Shown: positions 33,783 through 41,725 of the stretch, piece by piece
Layout of the letters: the number at the start of each line of letters is the position of its first letter
How positions within the stretch are numbered: the stretch's first letter is position 1
NCBI RefSeq assembly: GCF_019967995.1
Contig: NZ_CP065377.1
Location: 868,001-932,000 of the forward strand
Length of the DNA stretch: 64,000 bases
DNA from: Faecalibacterium prausnitzii
GTDB taxonomy: Bacteria; Bacillota; Clostridia; Oscillospirales; Ruminococcaceae
Reading direction: 5' to 3'
Program-made: the position numbers and the translations under genes
The notes under the pieces: model-generated
Databases searched by the model: none
Seen by the model: the letters and a program-made list of their open reading frames with translations, nothing else
What the model was told of the DNA's origin: nothing

Positions 33783-34205
33783 TCACTCCATGCAGATGCA
33801 GGGCAACTTCTGGTCATCTGCCATCAGGGTGATGCTGTGGCTTGCCAGATACTTCTGGAACAGGTAGACCTCATCAATGGTCAGCGAGATGACCTCGCCA
33901 TCCATGTTGGTGCGAACAAGAATCACCGGGCCGGTCAGGTAGTGCTTTCCGCCCATCTTCAGCACCTGCGCCGGGTTGTAGCAGAGCAGCAGCGAGGTGT
34001 TGGGAAGGTTCAGGCAGGCATCATCCTCCTCAAAGCAGGGCAGGATGCCGGGAGCCTCGTCCAGCGTGATGATGGTCAGCTCCATATCCGGGGCAATGGC
34101 AGCGAGATAGACTTCACCAGGCTTTTTTCTGCCGTTCAGAATCGTGTAGATGCGAGTATCAATGGTGACTTTCTCGGAACGGATGTGAGTGGTAGTAAAG
34201 TTCAT
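33783..34205 (-). CDS. Unknown conserved-type ICE protein
   Basis: 140 residues: TTTHIRSEKVTIDTRIYTILNGRKKPGEVYLAAIAPDMELTIITL, NPAQVLKMGGKHYLTGPVILVRTNMDGEVISLTIDEV. A soluble beta-rich protein. The start at 34205 has GGAGG upstream. It lies between parB and DUF3846. No function recognised. Confidence 0.65.
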   Translation of the reverse strand: MNFTTTHIRSEKVTIDTRIYTILNGRKKPGEVYLAAIAPDMELTIITLDEAPGILPCFEEDDACLNLPNTSLLLCYNPAQVLKMGGKHYLTGPVILVRTNMDGEVISLTIDEVYLFQKYLASHSITLMADDQKLPCICME

Positions 34206-34235
34206 AGACGTTTCCTCCAAAATTTTTGCAAAAAT

Positions 34236-34259
34236 AAAAGACCCGGAACTGGGTCTTTT
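34236..34259. terminator. Hairpin terminator after parB
   Basis: AAAAGACCC (34236-34244) pairs with GGGTCTTTT (34251-34259), with T-runs on both sides. It separates the ParA/ParB unit from the transfer genes. Confidence 0.7.
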
Positions 34260-34273
34260 GGTTCAGTCTGCGA

Positions 34274-35218
34274 TCAGCGCGCTTCTTCCTGCTTCTTCTG
34301 TTTTGCCTGTTGCTTTTTTAGTTGCCACTGGTCGAGCAGCTTGATGATGATGCTTTCCATCTGCCGGGGCGTGTAATTGCGTGGAAAGTATTTCCGCAGG
34401 GTTTCGTTTTTGATGGTCACGGTGTCCAGTTCGCTTTTCTTTTCCTCATTCATAATGTTGTAGACTGCATCATAGTCAAACTCACCCTGCTGCGCCAGCT
34501 TTTTTATCCGAATGGCTTGTGAAAGAGATGGTGCGTTCTGGGAAGCATCCATTGCTTCTAAAAAATCCTGTTGCTGTTTTTCGTCCAGATAGGACAGTTC
34601 TACCGCAGGGTTAAAAGAGATTTTTTTCTCGTCCACCATGTCGAGCAATTCAGGGACAAGGTTCGTCAGGCGCACAAAACGCTGGACTTGATTGCGACTT
34701 TCGCCTGAATCTTTTGCTACTTTTTCATCGGCTCTCAACTTCGTCCCAACTTGGGACGAAGTTAAATCTGACCTAGCACCTTGATTTTTTATTGCATCCA
34801 GCTTCATCTTGTACGCAAATGCCCGCTCGCTGGGCAGGATGTGTTCTCTCTGCAAATTGGAATCGACCATCAATATCGTGGCGGCATCATCCTCCATATT
34901 TCGCACAATGACAGGCACGGTGTCCAGATTTGCAAGCTCTGCGGCGTGTTTCCGACGGTGCCCGGAGATGATTTCATAGCCACCCTCCGGGCGTGGGCGG
35001 GCGATCAGCGGAGACAACACGCCGTACTGCTCTACGCTTTCTACGGTGCGCTGCATGGACTCGTCATCCAAGACCTTAAAGGGATGGTCTTTGAAGGGGA
35101 ACAGTTCTCCAATGGGAATCTGCTGCACCTGCTCCCGCTGCTGTTCCTGTCGGGATTCTTCCGTGGAGAAAATGTCATCTGCCCCTTTCAGCGACACGCT
35201 TAAGCTGCTTTTCGGCAT
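34274..35218 (-). CDS. parB: ParB/Spo0J-type partition protein
   Basis: 314 residues. The ParB N-terminal domain shows LSPLIARPRPEGGYEIISGHRRKHAAELA (box II GHRR), followed by a helix-turn-helix (ESRNQVQRFVRLTNLVPELLDMVD) and a charged C-terminus. Overlaps parA by 44 bp. With ParA it would stabilise the circular form of the ICE. Confidence 0.9.
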   Translation of the reverse strand: MPKSSLSVSLKGADDIFSTEESRQEQQREQVQQIPIGELFPFKDHPFKVLDDESMQRTVESVEQYGVLSPLIARPRPEGGYEIISGHRRKHAAELANLDTVPVIVRNMEDDAATILMVDSNLQREHILPSERAFAYKMKLDAIKNQGARSDLTSSQVGTKLRADEKVAKDSGESRNQVQRFVRLTNLVPELLDMVDEKKISFNPAVELSYLDEKQQQDFLEAMDASQNAPSLSQAIRIKKLAQQGEFDYDAVYNIMNEEKKSELDTVTIKNETLRKYFPRNYTPRQMESIIIKLLDQWQLKKQQAKQKKQEEAR

Positions 35219-36008
35219 TCGCCAGCACCTCCTTCGTCAGAGATTGGTAGGCTTCTGCCACCTTACCTTTGGGGTCGTGCTGGAAAATGCTTTTGCCCAC
35301 TGCACTGATTTCCGCAGCACGGACAGACCGGGGAATGGTCTGGTCGAACACCTTGATCTTGCTGCCGTAAGCACCCCGAATCAGGTTGTCGATCTGCTGT
35401 CCGTAGTTGGTGCGGCTGTCTGTCATGGTCAGCAGGATGCCCTCGATTTTCAATTTCGGGTTGATCTGCCGCCGGACCTTCTGCACCGTCTGTAAAAGCT
35501 GTTCCAGACCTTTTGCGGACAGATACTGCGCCTGCACGGGAATCAGGGTGGTGTCTGCCGCTGCCAAGGCATTGACGGTCAGCATCCCAAGGGAAGGAGT
35601 GCAGTCCAGCAGAATAAAATCGTACTCCCGCTTGGCACTGTCCAGCACCTGTTTCAACATCTTTTCCCGGTTCATGCAGTTGACGAGAGACACTTCCAGC
35701 CCTGCCAGTTCGATGTTAGCAGGGATCAGGTCAACGCCCTCTGCATGGTGCAGGATGCCTTCACCGGGCGGAATACTCTGATCGTCCATGGCTTTTGCCA
35801 TCAGGGTGGAAAGGGTGGTGGGCAGTTCATCGGGCTGCTGCCAGCCCATGCTGATGGTCAAGCTGCCCTGCGGGTCAGCGTCCACCAGTAGGACTTTTTT
35901 GCCCTCCATCGCCAGCCCGATGCCCAGATTTTCACAGGTGGTGGTCTTGCCGGTGCCGCCTTTCTGGTTGACGATGGCTATTGTGGTTGCTTTCTTTGAA
36001 ATTTTCAT
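35175..36008 (-). CDS. parA: ParA-type partition ATPase
   Basis: 277 residues. The deviant Walker A is TIAIVNQKGGTGKTTTCENLG; Walker A' is KKVLLVDADPQGSLTISMGW; Walker B is YDFILLDCTPSLGMLTVNAL. The start at 36008 fits the family N-terminus, with GGAGG just upstream. It overlaps repA and parB, forming a rep-parA-parB unit. Confidence 0.92.
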   Translation of the reverse strand: MKISKKATTIAIVNQKGGTGKTTTCENLGIGLAMEGKKVLLVDADPQGSLTISMGWQQPDELPTTLSTLMAKAMDDQSIPPGEGILHHAEGVDLIPANIELAGLEVSLVNCMNREKMLKQVLDSAKREYDFILLDCTPSLGMLTVNALAAADTTLIPVQAQYLSAKGLEQLLQTVQKVRRQINPKLKIEGILLTMTDSRTNYGQQIDNLIRGAYGSKIKVFDQTIPRSVRAAEISAVGKSIFQHDPKGKVAEAYQSLTKEVLANAEKQLKRVAERGR

Positions 36009-36877
36009 CACCTCCGCATCGCTAAGTCGTGGTTGGTTTGGTTCTGGTAGGAAAGTTGCATCGTGGTGGGTGCGTTGTACAGAGAAGCGAGCAGGTATTG
36101 TTTCATGTTTCGGATCGGGCTGCTGTTCTCTGCAAGGCACTTCAGCACAAAGCGGATGTGGTCGGCGTTCAACTTCATAAACCGACTGCATACCACCTCG
36201 GCGGGCTTATCGTCCCCAGCAATGTGCAGCAGCTTACGGTTGGTAGCGCAGGTGTCCACCAGCAAGTCTACGATCTGGTAGATAATGTCCTCGTCATCCG
36301 GGCAGAGCCGGAGCAAAAGGTCTATCTCCAAAGACTGAGAAAAATATTCTTCCAGTTGGGTGCGTTTGCTCATCCCATCCGCTTCTTCAGAATAGAATGG
36401 ATCAGTCTCACTCATTTCAGTATCATTCTCTTTAGTCTTATTACATCGTGATTTTGAAGGGTCTTGACTTGCGTTTTTGAAGCCTCCAGAATCGTGAAAA
36501 TCACGATTTTGGAATATTGATTTTGACGATTCTGCCGAAAAGTTCTTCACATACACCAAACTTGGCTTTCCCAGACCTCTGCGTTTTCGTTCAATCAGAC
36601 CAAACTTTTCGAGTTCCCGGAGCAGCTTGGTCGCTTTGTTGTCTGCGCAACACAACGCCCTCTTGACATCCTCTATCGTGAAGATAATGAACACCCGGTT
36701 CTGCTCGTCCAGCCAGCCGTTTTTCACAGACAGGCTCATGCGGTCCAGCAGGATGCCGTACAGGGTTTTTGCATCGGTGGACAGACTCTGGAACCGTGGC
36801 TCCTGAAAAAGAGCCTTGGGAATGCGGTAGAACGAAAACAGTTCTCCGGCTTGTCCGTAAAAGTAGTCAAGGGTCAT
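36008..36877 (-). CDS. RepA_N replication initiator of the ICE
   Basis: 289 residues. The N-terminal winged-helix domain is FYRIPKALFQEPRFQSLSTDAKTLYGILLDRMSLSVKNGW, with VFIIFTIEDVKRALCCADNKATKLLRELEKFGLIERKRRG. The C-terminal part (IRFVLKCLAENSSPIRNMKQYLLASLYNAP) fits the DUF6017-type end. Iterons lie inside the gene. It likely supports transient replication of the excised ICE and shares a promoter with parA and parB. Confidence 0.88.
   Translation of the reverse strand: MTLDYFYGQAGELFSFYRIPKALFQEPRFQSLSTDAKTLYGILLDRMSLSVKNGWLDEQNRVFIIFTIEDVKRALCCADNKATKLLRELEKFGLIERKRRGLGKPSLVYVKNFSAESSKSIFQNRDFHDSGGFKNASQDPSKSRCNKTKENDTEMSETDPFYSEEADGMSKRTQLEEYFSQSLEIDLLLRLCPDDEDIIYQIVDLLVDTCATNRKLLHIAGDDKPAEVVCSRFMKLNADHIRFVLKCLAENSSPIRNMKQYLLASLYNAPTTMQLSYQNQTNHDLAMRR
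36445..36533. repeat. Iterons inside the ICE repA gene
   Basis: Copies of the word ATCGTGA are at 36445-36451 and 36489-36497 (as GAATCGTGA), with inverted copies TCACGATTTT at 36501-36510 and GACGATTCT at 36525-36533. The central pair forms GAATCGTGA-AAA-TCACGATT. The same word recurs next to the IME-1 RepA-like gene. Origin iterons within repA are typical of RepA_N replicons. Confidence 0.65.
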
Positions 36878-37002
36878 GTGGCTTTTTCAACGTTTTGCTC
36901 CAGCTTGTGTTCAAAAAATCAACCGCCTTTCGTTTGAAAATAAAAAGCGCACTCTTTTCTTATTGAAAAGTGGTGCGCTATGTAATATAATGGCTATATA
37001 AT

Positions 37003-37215
37003 TTAGCTATCCAAAAGATAGTCGATGAGATATTCTTTCGGAATCATGAAAGATCGTCCGACTTTCAGGCAGCGAATTCTATGTTGATGGATTCTTCTGA
37101 TGATGGCAGTCTGGCTTTTGAAACCGAGTAAAGTTGTTGCTTCTTCGACAGACAGCACATCAGGATAGTTCACAAATAATTTTTTATAATACTCTTTTGC
37201 TTGATTTTGATTCAT
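37003..37215 (-). CDS. Excisionase-like helix-turn-helix protein
   Basis: 70 residues: YPDVLSVEEATTLLGFKSQTAIIRRIHQHRIRCLKVGRSFMIPKEYLIDYLL, a MerR-like winged helix of the excisionase family. It lies 250 bp from the tRNA-Leu att site, where an ICE excisionase is expected, but no intact integrase is next to it. It may also regulate the element. Confidence 0.72.
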   Translation of the reverse strand: MNQNQAKEYYKKLFVNYPDVLSVEEATTLLGFKSQTAIIRRIHQHRIRCLKVGRSFMIPKEYLIDYLLDS

Positions 37216-37464
37216 TATCCTTGACTTTCCTTTCGTTTTGTGCCTAAGCAGAGGAGCGTTTTGCCCTGCATCCCTCCTGAACATCCCTCCAATTTCCATT
37301 TGGGTGGTCCAAACCGAAAAAACAGAGTAGAGGAAAAACGCATCGAAAAATCGTGGATATTTCAAATTATTGTTCGTTGAGGCGTGAATTTTGCCTTTGC
37401 ACAGTGGGAACCAGATATCACTAGATATCACTGGATGACACCAGATGGAAGATGCGGATAAAAA

Positions 37465-37517
37465 CTCAAAATCCCTTGTGCTAATAACACGTGTGGGTTC
37501 GACCCCCACCACCGGCA
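37465..37517 (+). repeat. 3' part of a tRNA-Leu gene: ICE attachment site
   Basis: The sequence starts at the anticodon loop CTCAAAA (anticodon CAA) and runs through TCCCTTG, a variable arm, the T arm (GTGTGGGTTCGACCCCCAC) and ends ACCGGCA, which fits the acceptor end of bacterial tRNA-Leu. The 5' half is absent; the bases to the left belong to the ICE. A complete tRNA-Leu should be restored at the other ICE end. A hairpin with AGCAGC/GCTGCT follows, as a tRNA terminator would. Confidence 0.78.
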
Positions 37518-37575
37518 TTGCAAGCAGCTCGAAATCGAAAGGTTTTGGGCTGCTTTTCTTTTTCTGCTCAGTTTC

Positions 37576-38265
37576 TTATACTTTGGTGTTTTCTGGGAAG
37601 ATACTGACGATTGCATTCGCCGAGGACACCTTATCTCGTGCGATTTCCGTTACCGTTCCGTTGACCTTTGCGGTCACAACCGTATGCTGAATGCTGATTT
37701 TCTTGTTCTCAAAGTCAATGGCATCCCATTTCAAACCGACAATTTCACTGCGCCGCAGCCCGTAGAACGCAGCCATGATGACGCCAAACTCCGAAGGGTC
37801 ACCTTGAATCACCTTGAAAAGCTGCTCCAGTTCTTCACCGCTGTAAATCTCCGACTTGAACTTTTCCTTACGAGGACGTTCAACGCGATCTGCCGGGTTG
37901 GAACGGATCATGCCGATTTGAAAAGCATACTGTAAGCATTTGCGGATGTTGGCGTGATAGTGAATGACGGCGTTTGCCGTAAGGCCACGATCCAACTCAT
38001 GCTGGTAGAAGTCTTGGATGTATTTGGGATGCTGTTCCATATCCTGCAATGTATAGTGGAGCGGTTCAAAATATGGGACGATACCCCAGATAAGTCCCAA
38101 GCAGAGTTCTTTACCGACAGCTATGGCGTGGTGCATAACCAACCGGTTTTGGTTTCTCTTAACACCAAATATTCGCCGATCCTTATATCTCCAGAGCAAA
38201 GATTCGAGGTTGTTGGAAAAGTTTTGAACTAAAAAGATGGGAGGAGTTTTCGTGGATACGATCAA
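37576..38265 (-). pseudogene. Tyrosine integrase remnant
   Basis: The fragment holds a core-binding domain (YIQDFYQHELDRGLTANAVIHYHANIRKCLQYA) and the first catalytic region (VIMAAFYGLRRSEIVGLKWDAIDF, with the first Arg). Homology stops after VTEIARDKV near 37625. The HxxR and Tyr parts are missing, and SANAIVSIFPENTKV is unlike any integrase end. It lies outside the tRNA-Leu att site, so it is most likely debris of an older element in the same tRNA gene. It cannot be active. Confidence 0.8.
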
Positions 38266-38455
38266 GCGTGTTCAGGATTTGATGCAAGCGCGTGATATGA
38301 ATCTGTGTGTGTTGGCAAAGAAATGCGGAATATCGTACTCCACAATCCAAACCACTGCTCGTCGGGGAGGCCAGTTGAGCGTAGAGACGATTGAAAGAAT
38401 CTGTCTGGGTTTGTTATGGCTCCCCATCGCCGCAGCAGTCCACAGGCGGTTTTGA
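38252..38455 (+). pseudogene. XRE-type repressor fragment
   Basis: VDTIKRVQDLMQARDMNLCVLAKKCGISYSTIQTTARRGGQLSVETIERIC is a normal helix-turn-helix start, with GGGAGGAG before a GTG. After ERICLGL the sequence loses family character (LWLPIAAAVHRRF). It is divergent from the integrase remnant, as in a typical element control region. Confidence 0.6.
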
Positions 38456-38501
38456 AAGATAGATCTCCTTCATTTTCTGCTTAACGGCAGCAATAAAAAA
38501 G

Positions 38502-38534
38502 ACCCCCGCAGCGTATGATTTGACGCCGCGGGGT
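38502..38534 (-). terminator. Terminator of the YczE-like gene
   Basis: On the minus strand CCCCGCGGCG pairs with CGCTGCGGGG, followed by TCTTTTTTATT. Confidence 0.8.
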
Positions 38535-38537
38535 TTC

Positions 38538-39176
38538 TCAATTGTTCGGTTTGTATTGCAGCACCTTCTGGGAGAACGTCCGGTCGAAGAACTGGATGAA
38601 GGGCCCAAGGCAGAACGCACAGATCAAGGTGCCAAGGCCCACAAGGCCACCCAGCAGCCAGCACAGCAGGGCGCTGAGCGCATCGGTGAAGATGCGGCAC
38701 CCGAAGTACGGGCAGGGTGTGTAGTCCCGCAGACCGAGGGAAAGGTAATCGTAGGGCGCGATGCCGAGGTCGGCGGTCTGGTAGAGCGAAGCACCCAGCG
38801 CCGTGACCAGCACCGCCGCGATGACCCACGCCAACTGCACCGCCAGCGACGGCGCGTCGCCGAAGTGGGCGTGAATGGGGTCATAGAACGCCGTGACGAT
38901 GTACCCGATGCAGATGCCGTTGACGAAGGTGCCAAGGCCGATGTACTTGCGCCCGAACCAGAATTCCAGCAGGAAAAACAGGATGTTCGTGCACAGGTTC
39001 TGGGTGCCCAGCGAGATGCCGAGCAGCTCCGCCAGCCGCATGTTCAGGGCGCTGATGGAGTCGTTGCCGAGGTGGGACTGCTTGAAAAGCGCAATGCCAA
39101 GGGCGATGATGACGATGCCCGCCACCATGCCCACCACCCGCCGGGCAGTCGGTTTGCGCAATGCGGTGCCGTTCAT
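38538..39176 (-). CDS. YczE/YitT-type integral membrane protein
   Basis: 212 residues with five or six membrane helices (RVVGMVAGIVIIALGIALF, LCTNILFFLLEFWFG, VQLAWVIAAVLVTALGASLY, LVGLGTLICAFCLGPFIQFF). The motif SLYQTADLGIAPYDYLSLGLRD is characteristic of YczE-like proteins. GGAG lies just upstream. The substrate or function is not known for this family. It is the first intact chromosomal-type gene outside the ICE. Confidence 0.78.
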   Translation of the reverse strand: MNGTALRKPTARRVVGMVAGIVIIALGIALFKQSHLGNDSISALNMRLAELLGISLGTQNLCTNILFFLLEFWFGRKYIGLGTFVNGICIGYIVTAFYDPIHAHFGDAPSLAVQLAWVIAAVLVTALGASLYQTADLGIAPYDYLSLGLRDYTPCPYFGCRIFTDALSALLCWLLGGLVGLGTLICAFCLGPFIQFFDRTFSQKVLQYKPNN

Positions 39177-39278
39177 AGGGAATTCTCCTTTAGCGTTTCT
39201 TTTCCCCTATTATACGCCTGCTTTGGGCGGGAGACAAACTATTTATGGAAAGATACAACGATATACGGGGGATCCGCC

Positions 39279-39518
39279 TTACCCCTTTAATCTTACCTCA
39301 ATCCGTTCTTTCTCCAGCCCCTCCCCGATCACGATGAGCACTTCCTGCCCCTTGGGGATAGCGTTTGCCGTCAGGCCGTCGGCGGTGGCGTTCAGCTCCA
39401 CCCAGCCGTTCTCGTCCTGCACGAAGCCTTTCGCCCGCAGCACATGGCCGCACGCGGGGTCGGTGAAGAGGGCCGGGATATTCTGTTCGAGCTGCTGGCA
39501 CGAGAGGCCCAGTTCCAA
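39279..39518 (-). pseudogene. CobW-like GTPase C-terminal fragment
   Basis: 79 codons resembling the end of a CobW-family GTP-binding protein: HVLRAKGFVQDENGWVELNATADG and QEVLIVIGEGLEKERIEV. The frame is closed about 36 nt upstream by a stop and no ribosome site is seen, so the GTPase domain is missing. Identification of the family is tentative. Confidence 0.45.
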
Positions 39519-39622
39519 AAAGTAGGCCGAACCAAAGGCCCTATGCGGTTGGCGTTACCCGCTTCTAATTATAGCAAAAGGAGGTTCTTTTTCTACCGTT
39601 TCGACGCTACGGCTCTTTTCTT

Positions 39623-39645
39623 CCACAAGCATAGCTTGTGGTTTT
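39623..39645 (+). terminator. Small hairpin with T-run
   Basis: CCACAAGC-ata-GCTTGTGG followed by TTTTC. No gene clearly ends here on the plus strand, so it may belong to lost sequence. Confidence 0.4.
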
Positions 39646-39655
39646 CTATATGAAG

Positions 39656-39690
39656 AAAGTTGCTGGAGAAAAAAATTCTCCAGCAACTTT
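39656..39690 (-). terminator. Terminator of the 39720-39926 gene
   Basis: AAAGTTGCTGGAGAA (39656-39670) pairs perfectly with TTCTCCAGCAACTTT (39676-39690). Confidence 0.75.
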
Positions 39691-39719
39691 GTCTTTGATG
39701 AATAAAGGAAATTTTTTGT

Positions 39720-39926
39720 TTAACTATTCTCACTATTATTTGATTTAGTGATTTTTTTCTTCTTTGGAGAAACCAGTTTGTGACCGGAATAAATGGACAT
39801 ACCCATACAAAGCAATGAAGAATAGGCAAAGTATTTATGCGCAGTCATAGATTTTTTGATTCCAGAATAAATGCATCCCAACATACAGAAAAGTGCGCCT
39901 AAGGACCAGTATTTATGTGATTTCAT
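39720..39926 (-). CDS. Small two-helix membrane protein (DUF6219-like)
   Basis: 68 residues: HKYWSLGALFCMLGCIYSGIK, then AHKYFAYSSLLCMGMSIYSGHK, a duplicated helix pair, then a lysine-rich tail. AAAGGAGG precedes ATG at 39926. The gene is AT-rich. Likely a small membrane protein of the DUF6219 type; function unknown. Confidence 0.6.
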   Translation of the reverse strand: MKSHKYWSLGALFCMLGCIYSGIKKSMTAHKYFAYSSLLCMGMSIYSGHKLVSPKKKKITKSNNSENS

Positions 39927-40002
39927 GATTTGATACCTCCTTTGATTTAACTGATTCAATTATAACGTTTTTTTACGAAAATGCAAGCATTACCGGGAAC
40001 TC

Positions 40003-40131
40003 TTTCATGTGGATGCTGTGACTGCCGCTACGGTCATGATCGGTGGGCATTACGAACAAGGCTCACATGTAGAATTCGACTCCGAATATCGTCCAGCTCC
40101 ACATGAGGACGGAAAATGTAGCAGCTTTTGA
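40003..40131 (+). pseudogene. C-terminal fragment of an unknown protein
   Basis: An open frame without a start reads VDAVTAATVMIGGHYEQGSHVEFDS and ends HEDGKCSSF. The protein-like composition suggests the tail of a deleted gene, directly before the redox island. The family is not recognised. Confidence 0.35.
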
Positions 40132-40200
40132 AAAAATTGCTTTTTTCTGCTCAAAGTGCTACAATCGGCATATACCGAATACAAAGGGAGGAAAGCTCCC

Positions 40201-40980
40201 ATGCCAAGACCGCCACGGTGCCGTCAAATTTGTGGCGTACCACAGGTCGATACATTCTGTCCCAACGGGTGCGAGAATACCGAGCCGATCCTGCTGACGC
40301 TGGACAAGTACGAGGTCATCCGGCTGGTTGACTTGGAGCAGCAAACCCACGAGCAGTGTGCCGCTCAAATGGATATTTCCCGCTCTACCGTGCAGGAGAT
40401 TTGCGAAAATGCACGGCGCAAGACCGCAGCGTGTCTTGTTCACAGGAAACCGCTGCACATCACCGGGGGAAACTACCGCATCTGCGGAGGACAGGAGGCA
40501 GCTCACTGCGGCCGTTGCTGCCGGATGCAGAGAGCCAACATGGAAAAATCAGGCAAAACTTGCAAAGGAGATTCCATTATGAAAATTGCAGTTACCTATG
40601 AAAGCGGTCAAATTTTTCAGCATTTCGGCCACACCGAACAGTTCAAGCTTTATGAAGCTGCGGACGGCAAAATCACCCATACGGAAGTTGTTGATACCAA
40701 CGGCAGCGGTCACGGCGCACTGGCAGGCTTCCTGATGCAGAACGGCGTGGACACTTTGATTTGCGGTGGCATCGGCGGCGGTGCACAGGCGGCAATGGCC
40801 GAAGCAGGCATCAAGCTCTACGGCGGTGTCAGCGGGGACGCTGATGCGGCGGTGAGCGCATTGCTCAACGGAAATCTGGGCTACAATCCCAATGTTCACT
40901 GTGACCACCATGACCACGAGCACGGCGAGGAAGGTCACACCTGCGGTAACCACGGCTGCGGCAAGCATAGCTGCCATTGA
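40201..40980 (+). CDS. DUF134 helix-turn-helix fused to a NifX/NafY-type cofactor-binding domain, His-rich tail
   Basis: 259 residues. Residues 1-100 are a DUF134 DNA-binding domain (MPRPPRCRQICGVP, LLTLDKYEVIRLVDLEQQTHEQCAAQMDISRSTVQ). After a Cys-rich linker (CGRCCRMQ) comes a dinitrogenase iron-molybdenum cofactor domain (KIAVTYESGQIFQHFGHTEQFKLYE, LICGGIGGGAQAAMAEAGI). The tail is a metal-binding run of His and Cys (HCDHHDHEHGEEGHTC). It starts after GGGAGG. It is probably a metal or Fe-S-responsive regulator. It abuts the Crp/Fnr gene. Confidence 0.87.
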   Translation: MPRPPRCRQICGVPQVDTFCPNGCENTEPILLTLDKYEVIRLVDLEQQTHEQCAAQMDISRSTVQEICENARRKTAACLVHRKPLHITGGNYRICGGQEAAHCGRCCRMQRANMEKSGKTCKGDSIMKIAVTYESGQIFQHFGHTEQFKLYEAADGKITHTEVVDTNGSGHGALAGFLMQNGVDTLICGGIGGGAQAAMAEAGIKLYGGVSGDADAAVSALLNGNLGYNPNVHCDHHDHEHGEEGHTCGNHGCGKHSCH

Positions 40981-40981
40981 T

Positions 40982-41638
40982 ATGGAACAAACACTGACAC
41001 AACTTCCGTTCTGGTCATCCTTGACCGAACGCGAAATGGACACACTACGCCGAAGTGCCTTTGTTCGTCATTATAAAAAGGGTGCGTTCGTTCACAGTAG
41101 CGACAATGAATGTCTCGGAATGCTGTTTATTCTTTCCGGCGAGATCCGCACCTATCTTCTCTCTGATGAGGGGCGGGAGGTAACGCTGTTCCGCCTGTAT
41201 CCGGGCGAACTATGCGTGCTTTCCGCCTCCTGCGTGATCAGTCAGATCACCTTTGATACGCAAATGACTGCCGGAATGGATACGGACGTTCTGATTATCC
41301 CTGCAAATGTCATTGCTGCACTCAAGGAGAAAAATCTCCATGTCCGCTGTTTTCTCTATGAACTGGCAACGAAACGGTTTTCTGATGTGATGTGGGCGAT
41401 GCAGCAGATCATGTTCAAGGGGCTGGATCAGCGGCTGGCAGAATTTCTCTTTGCCGAAGCGGAACGTACCGGCTCCGACACGATACGTACGACCCATGAG
41501 CAGATCGCCCAGCACATCAGCTCGGCACGGGAGGCAGTGGCACGGATGCTCAAAAGCTTCTCGGAGGACGGACTGGTGGAGCTGAAGCGTGGTGCAATCA
41601 CGCTGCGGGATAAGAACAGACTAAATCGTCTAAAATAA
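40982..41638 (+). CDS. Crp/Fnr family transcription regulator
   Basis: 218 residues. The cyclic-nucleotide-like beta barrel is around 20-120 (GMLFILSGEIRTYLLSDEGREVTLFRLYPGELCVL), followed by a dimer helix and a Crp-type winged helix (TTHEQIAQHISSAREAVARMLKSFSEDGLVELKRGAITL). The start is 1 bp after the upstream gene, so translation is coupled. A single Cys-rich cluster like that of Fnr is absent; two cysteines lie at CVLSASC, so the sensed signal is unclear. It likely binds the TGTGAC-N3-GTCAC sites at 41646 and 54204. Confidence 0.88.
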   Translation: MEQTLTQLPFWSSLTEREMDTLRRSAFVRHYKKGAFVHSSDNECLGMLFILSGEIRTYLLSDEGREVTLFRLYPGELCVLSASCVISQITFDTQMTAGMDTDVLIIPANVIAALKEKNLHVRCFLYELATKRFSDVMWAMQQIMFKGLDQRLAEFLFAEAERTGSDTIRTTHEQIAQHISSAREAVARMLKSFSEDGLVELKRGAITLRDKNRLNRLK

Positions 41639-41645
41639 AAAGGAA

Positions 41646-41660
41646 TGTGACTTCGTCACG
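41646..41660. promoter_or_regulatory. Crp/Fnr-type operator upstream of rubrerythrin
   Basis: TGTGACTTCGTCACG contains the palindrome GTGAC-TTC-GTCAC. Its centre is about 40 bp before the start point implied by a TACAAT -10 element at 41681-41686, the usual place for a class II activator. A near-identical site is upstream of ferritin. Confidence 0.68.
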
Positions 41661-41725
41661 GAATAAAATCATAGATTTGCTACAATAAAAGCAGAAAAGC
41701 AGAAAAGCAGGAAGGAGTATCCACC

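Larger units (their letters stand above)
1..37517. mobile_element. Integrative conjugative element, right-hand part, carrying three nested insertions
   Basis: A continuous minus-strand block carries the type IV secretion core (VirD4, Maff2, VirB6, PrgI, VirB4, NlpC/P60 hydrolase), the CTn markers DUF4366, DUF4315, PcfB, DUF3846 and topB, plus RepA_N, ParA, ParB and an excisionase-like gene. It ends at a 3' tRNA-Leu fragment. The other end, its own relaxase and its own complete integrase lie outside the window. Gene order resembles Tn1549/CTn elements of Firmicutes. Its topB, virB4 and virD4 genes are each interrupted by a different element. Confidence 0.85.
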
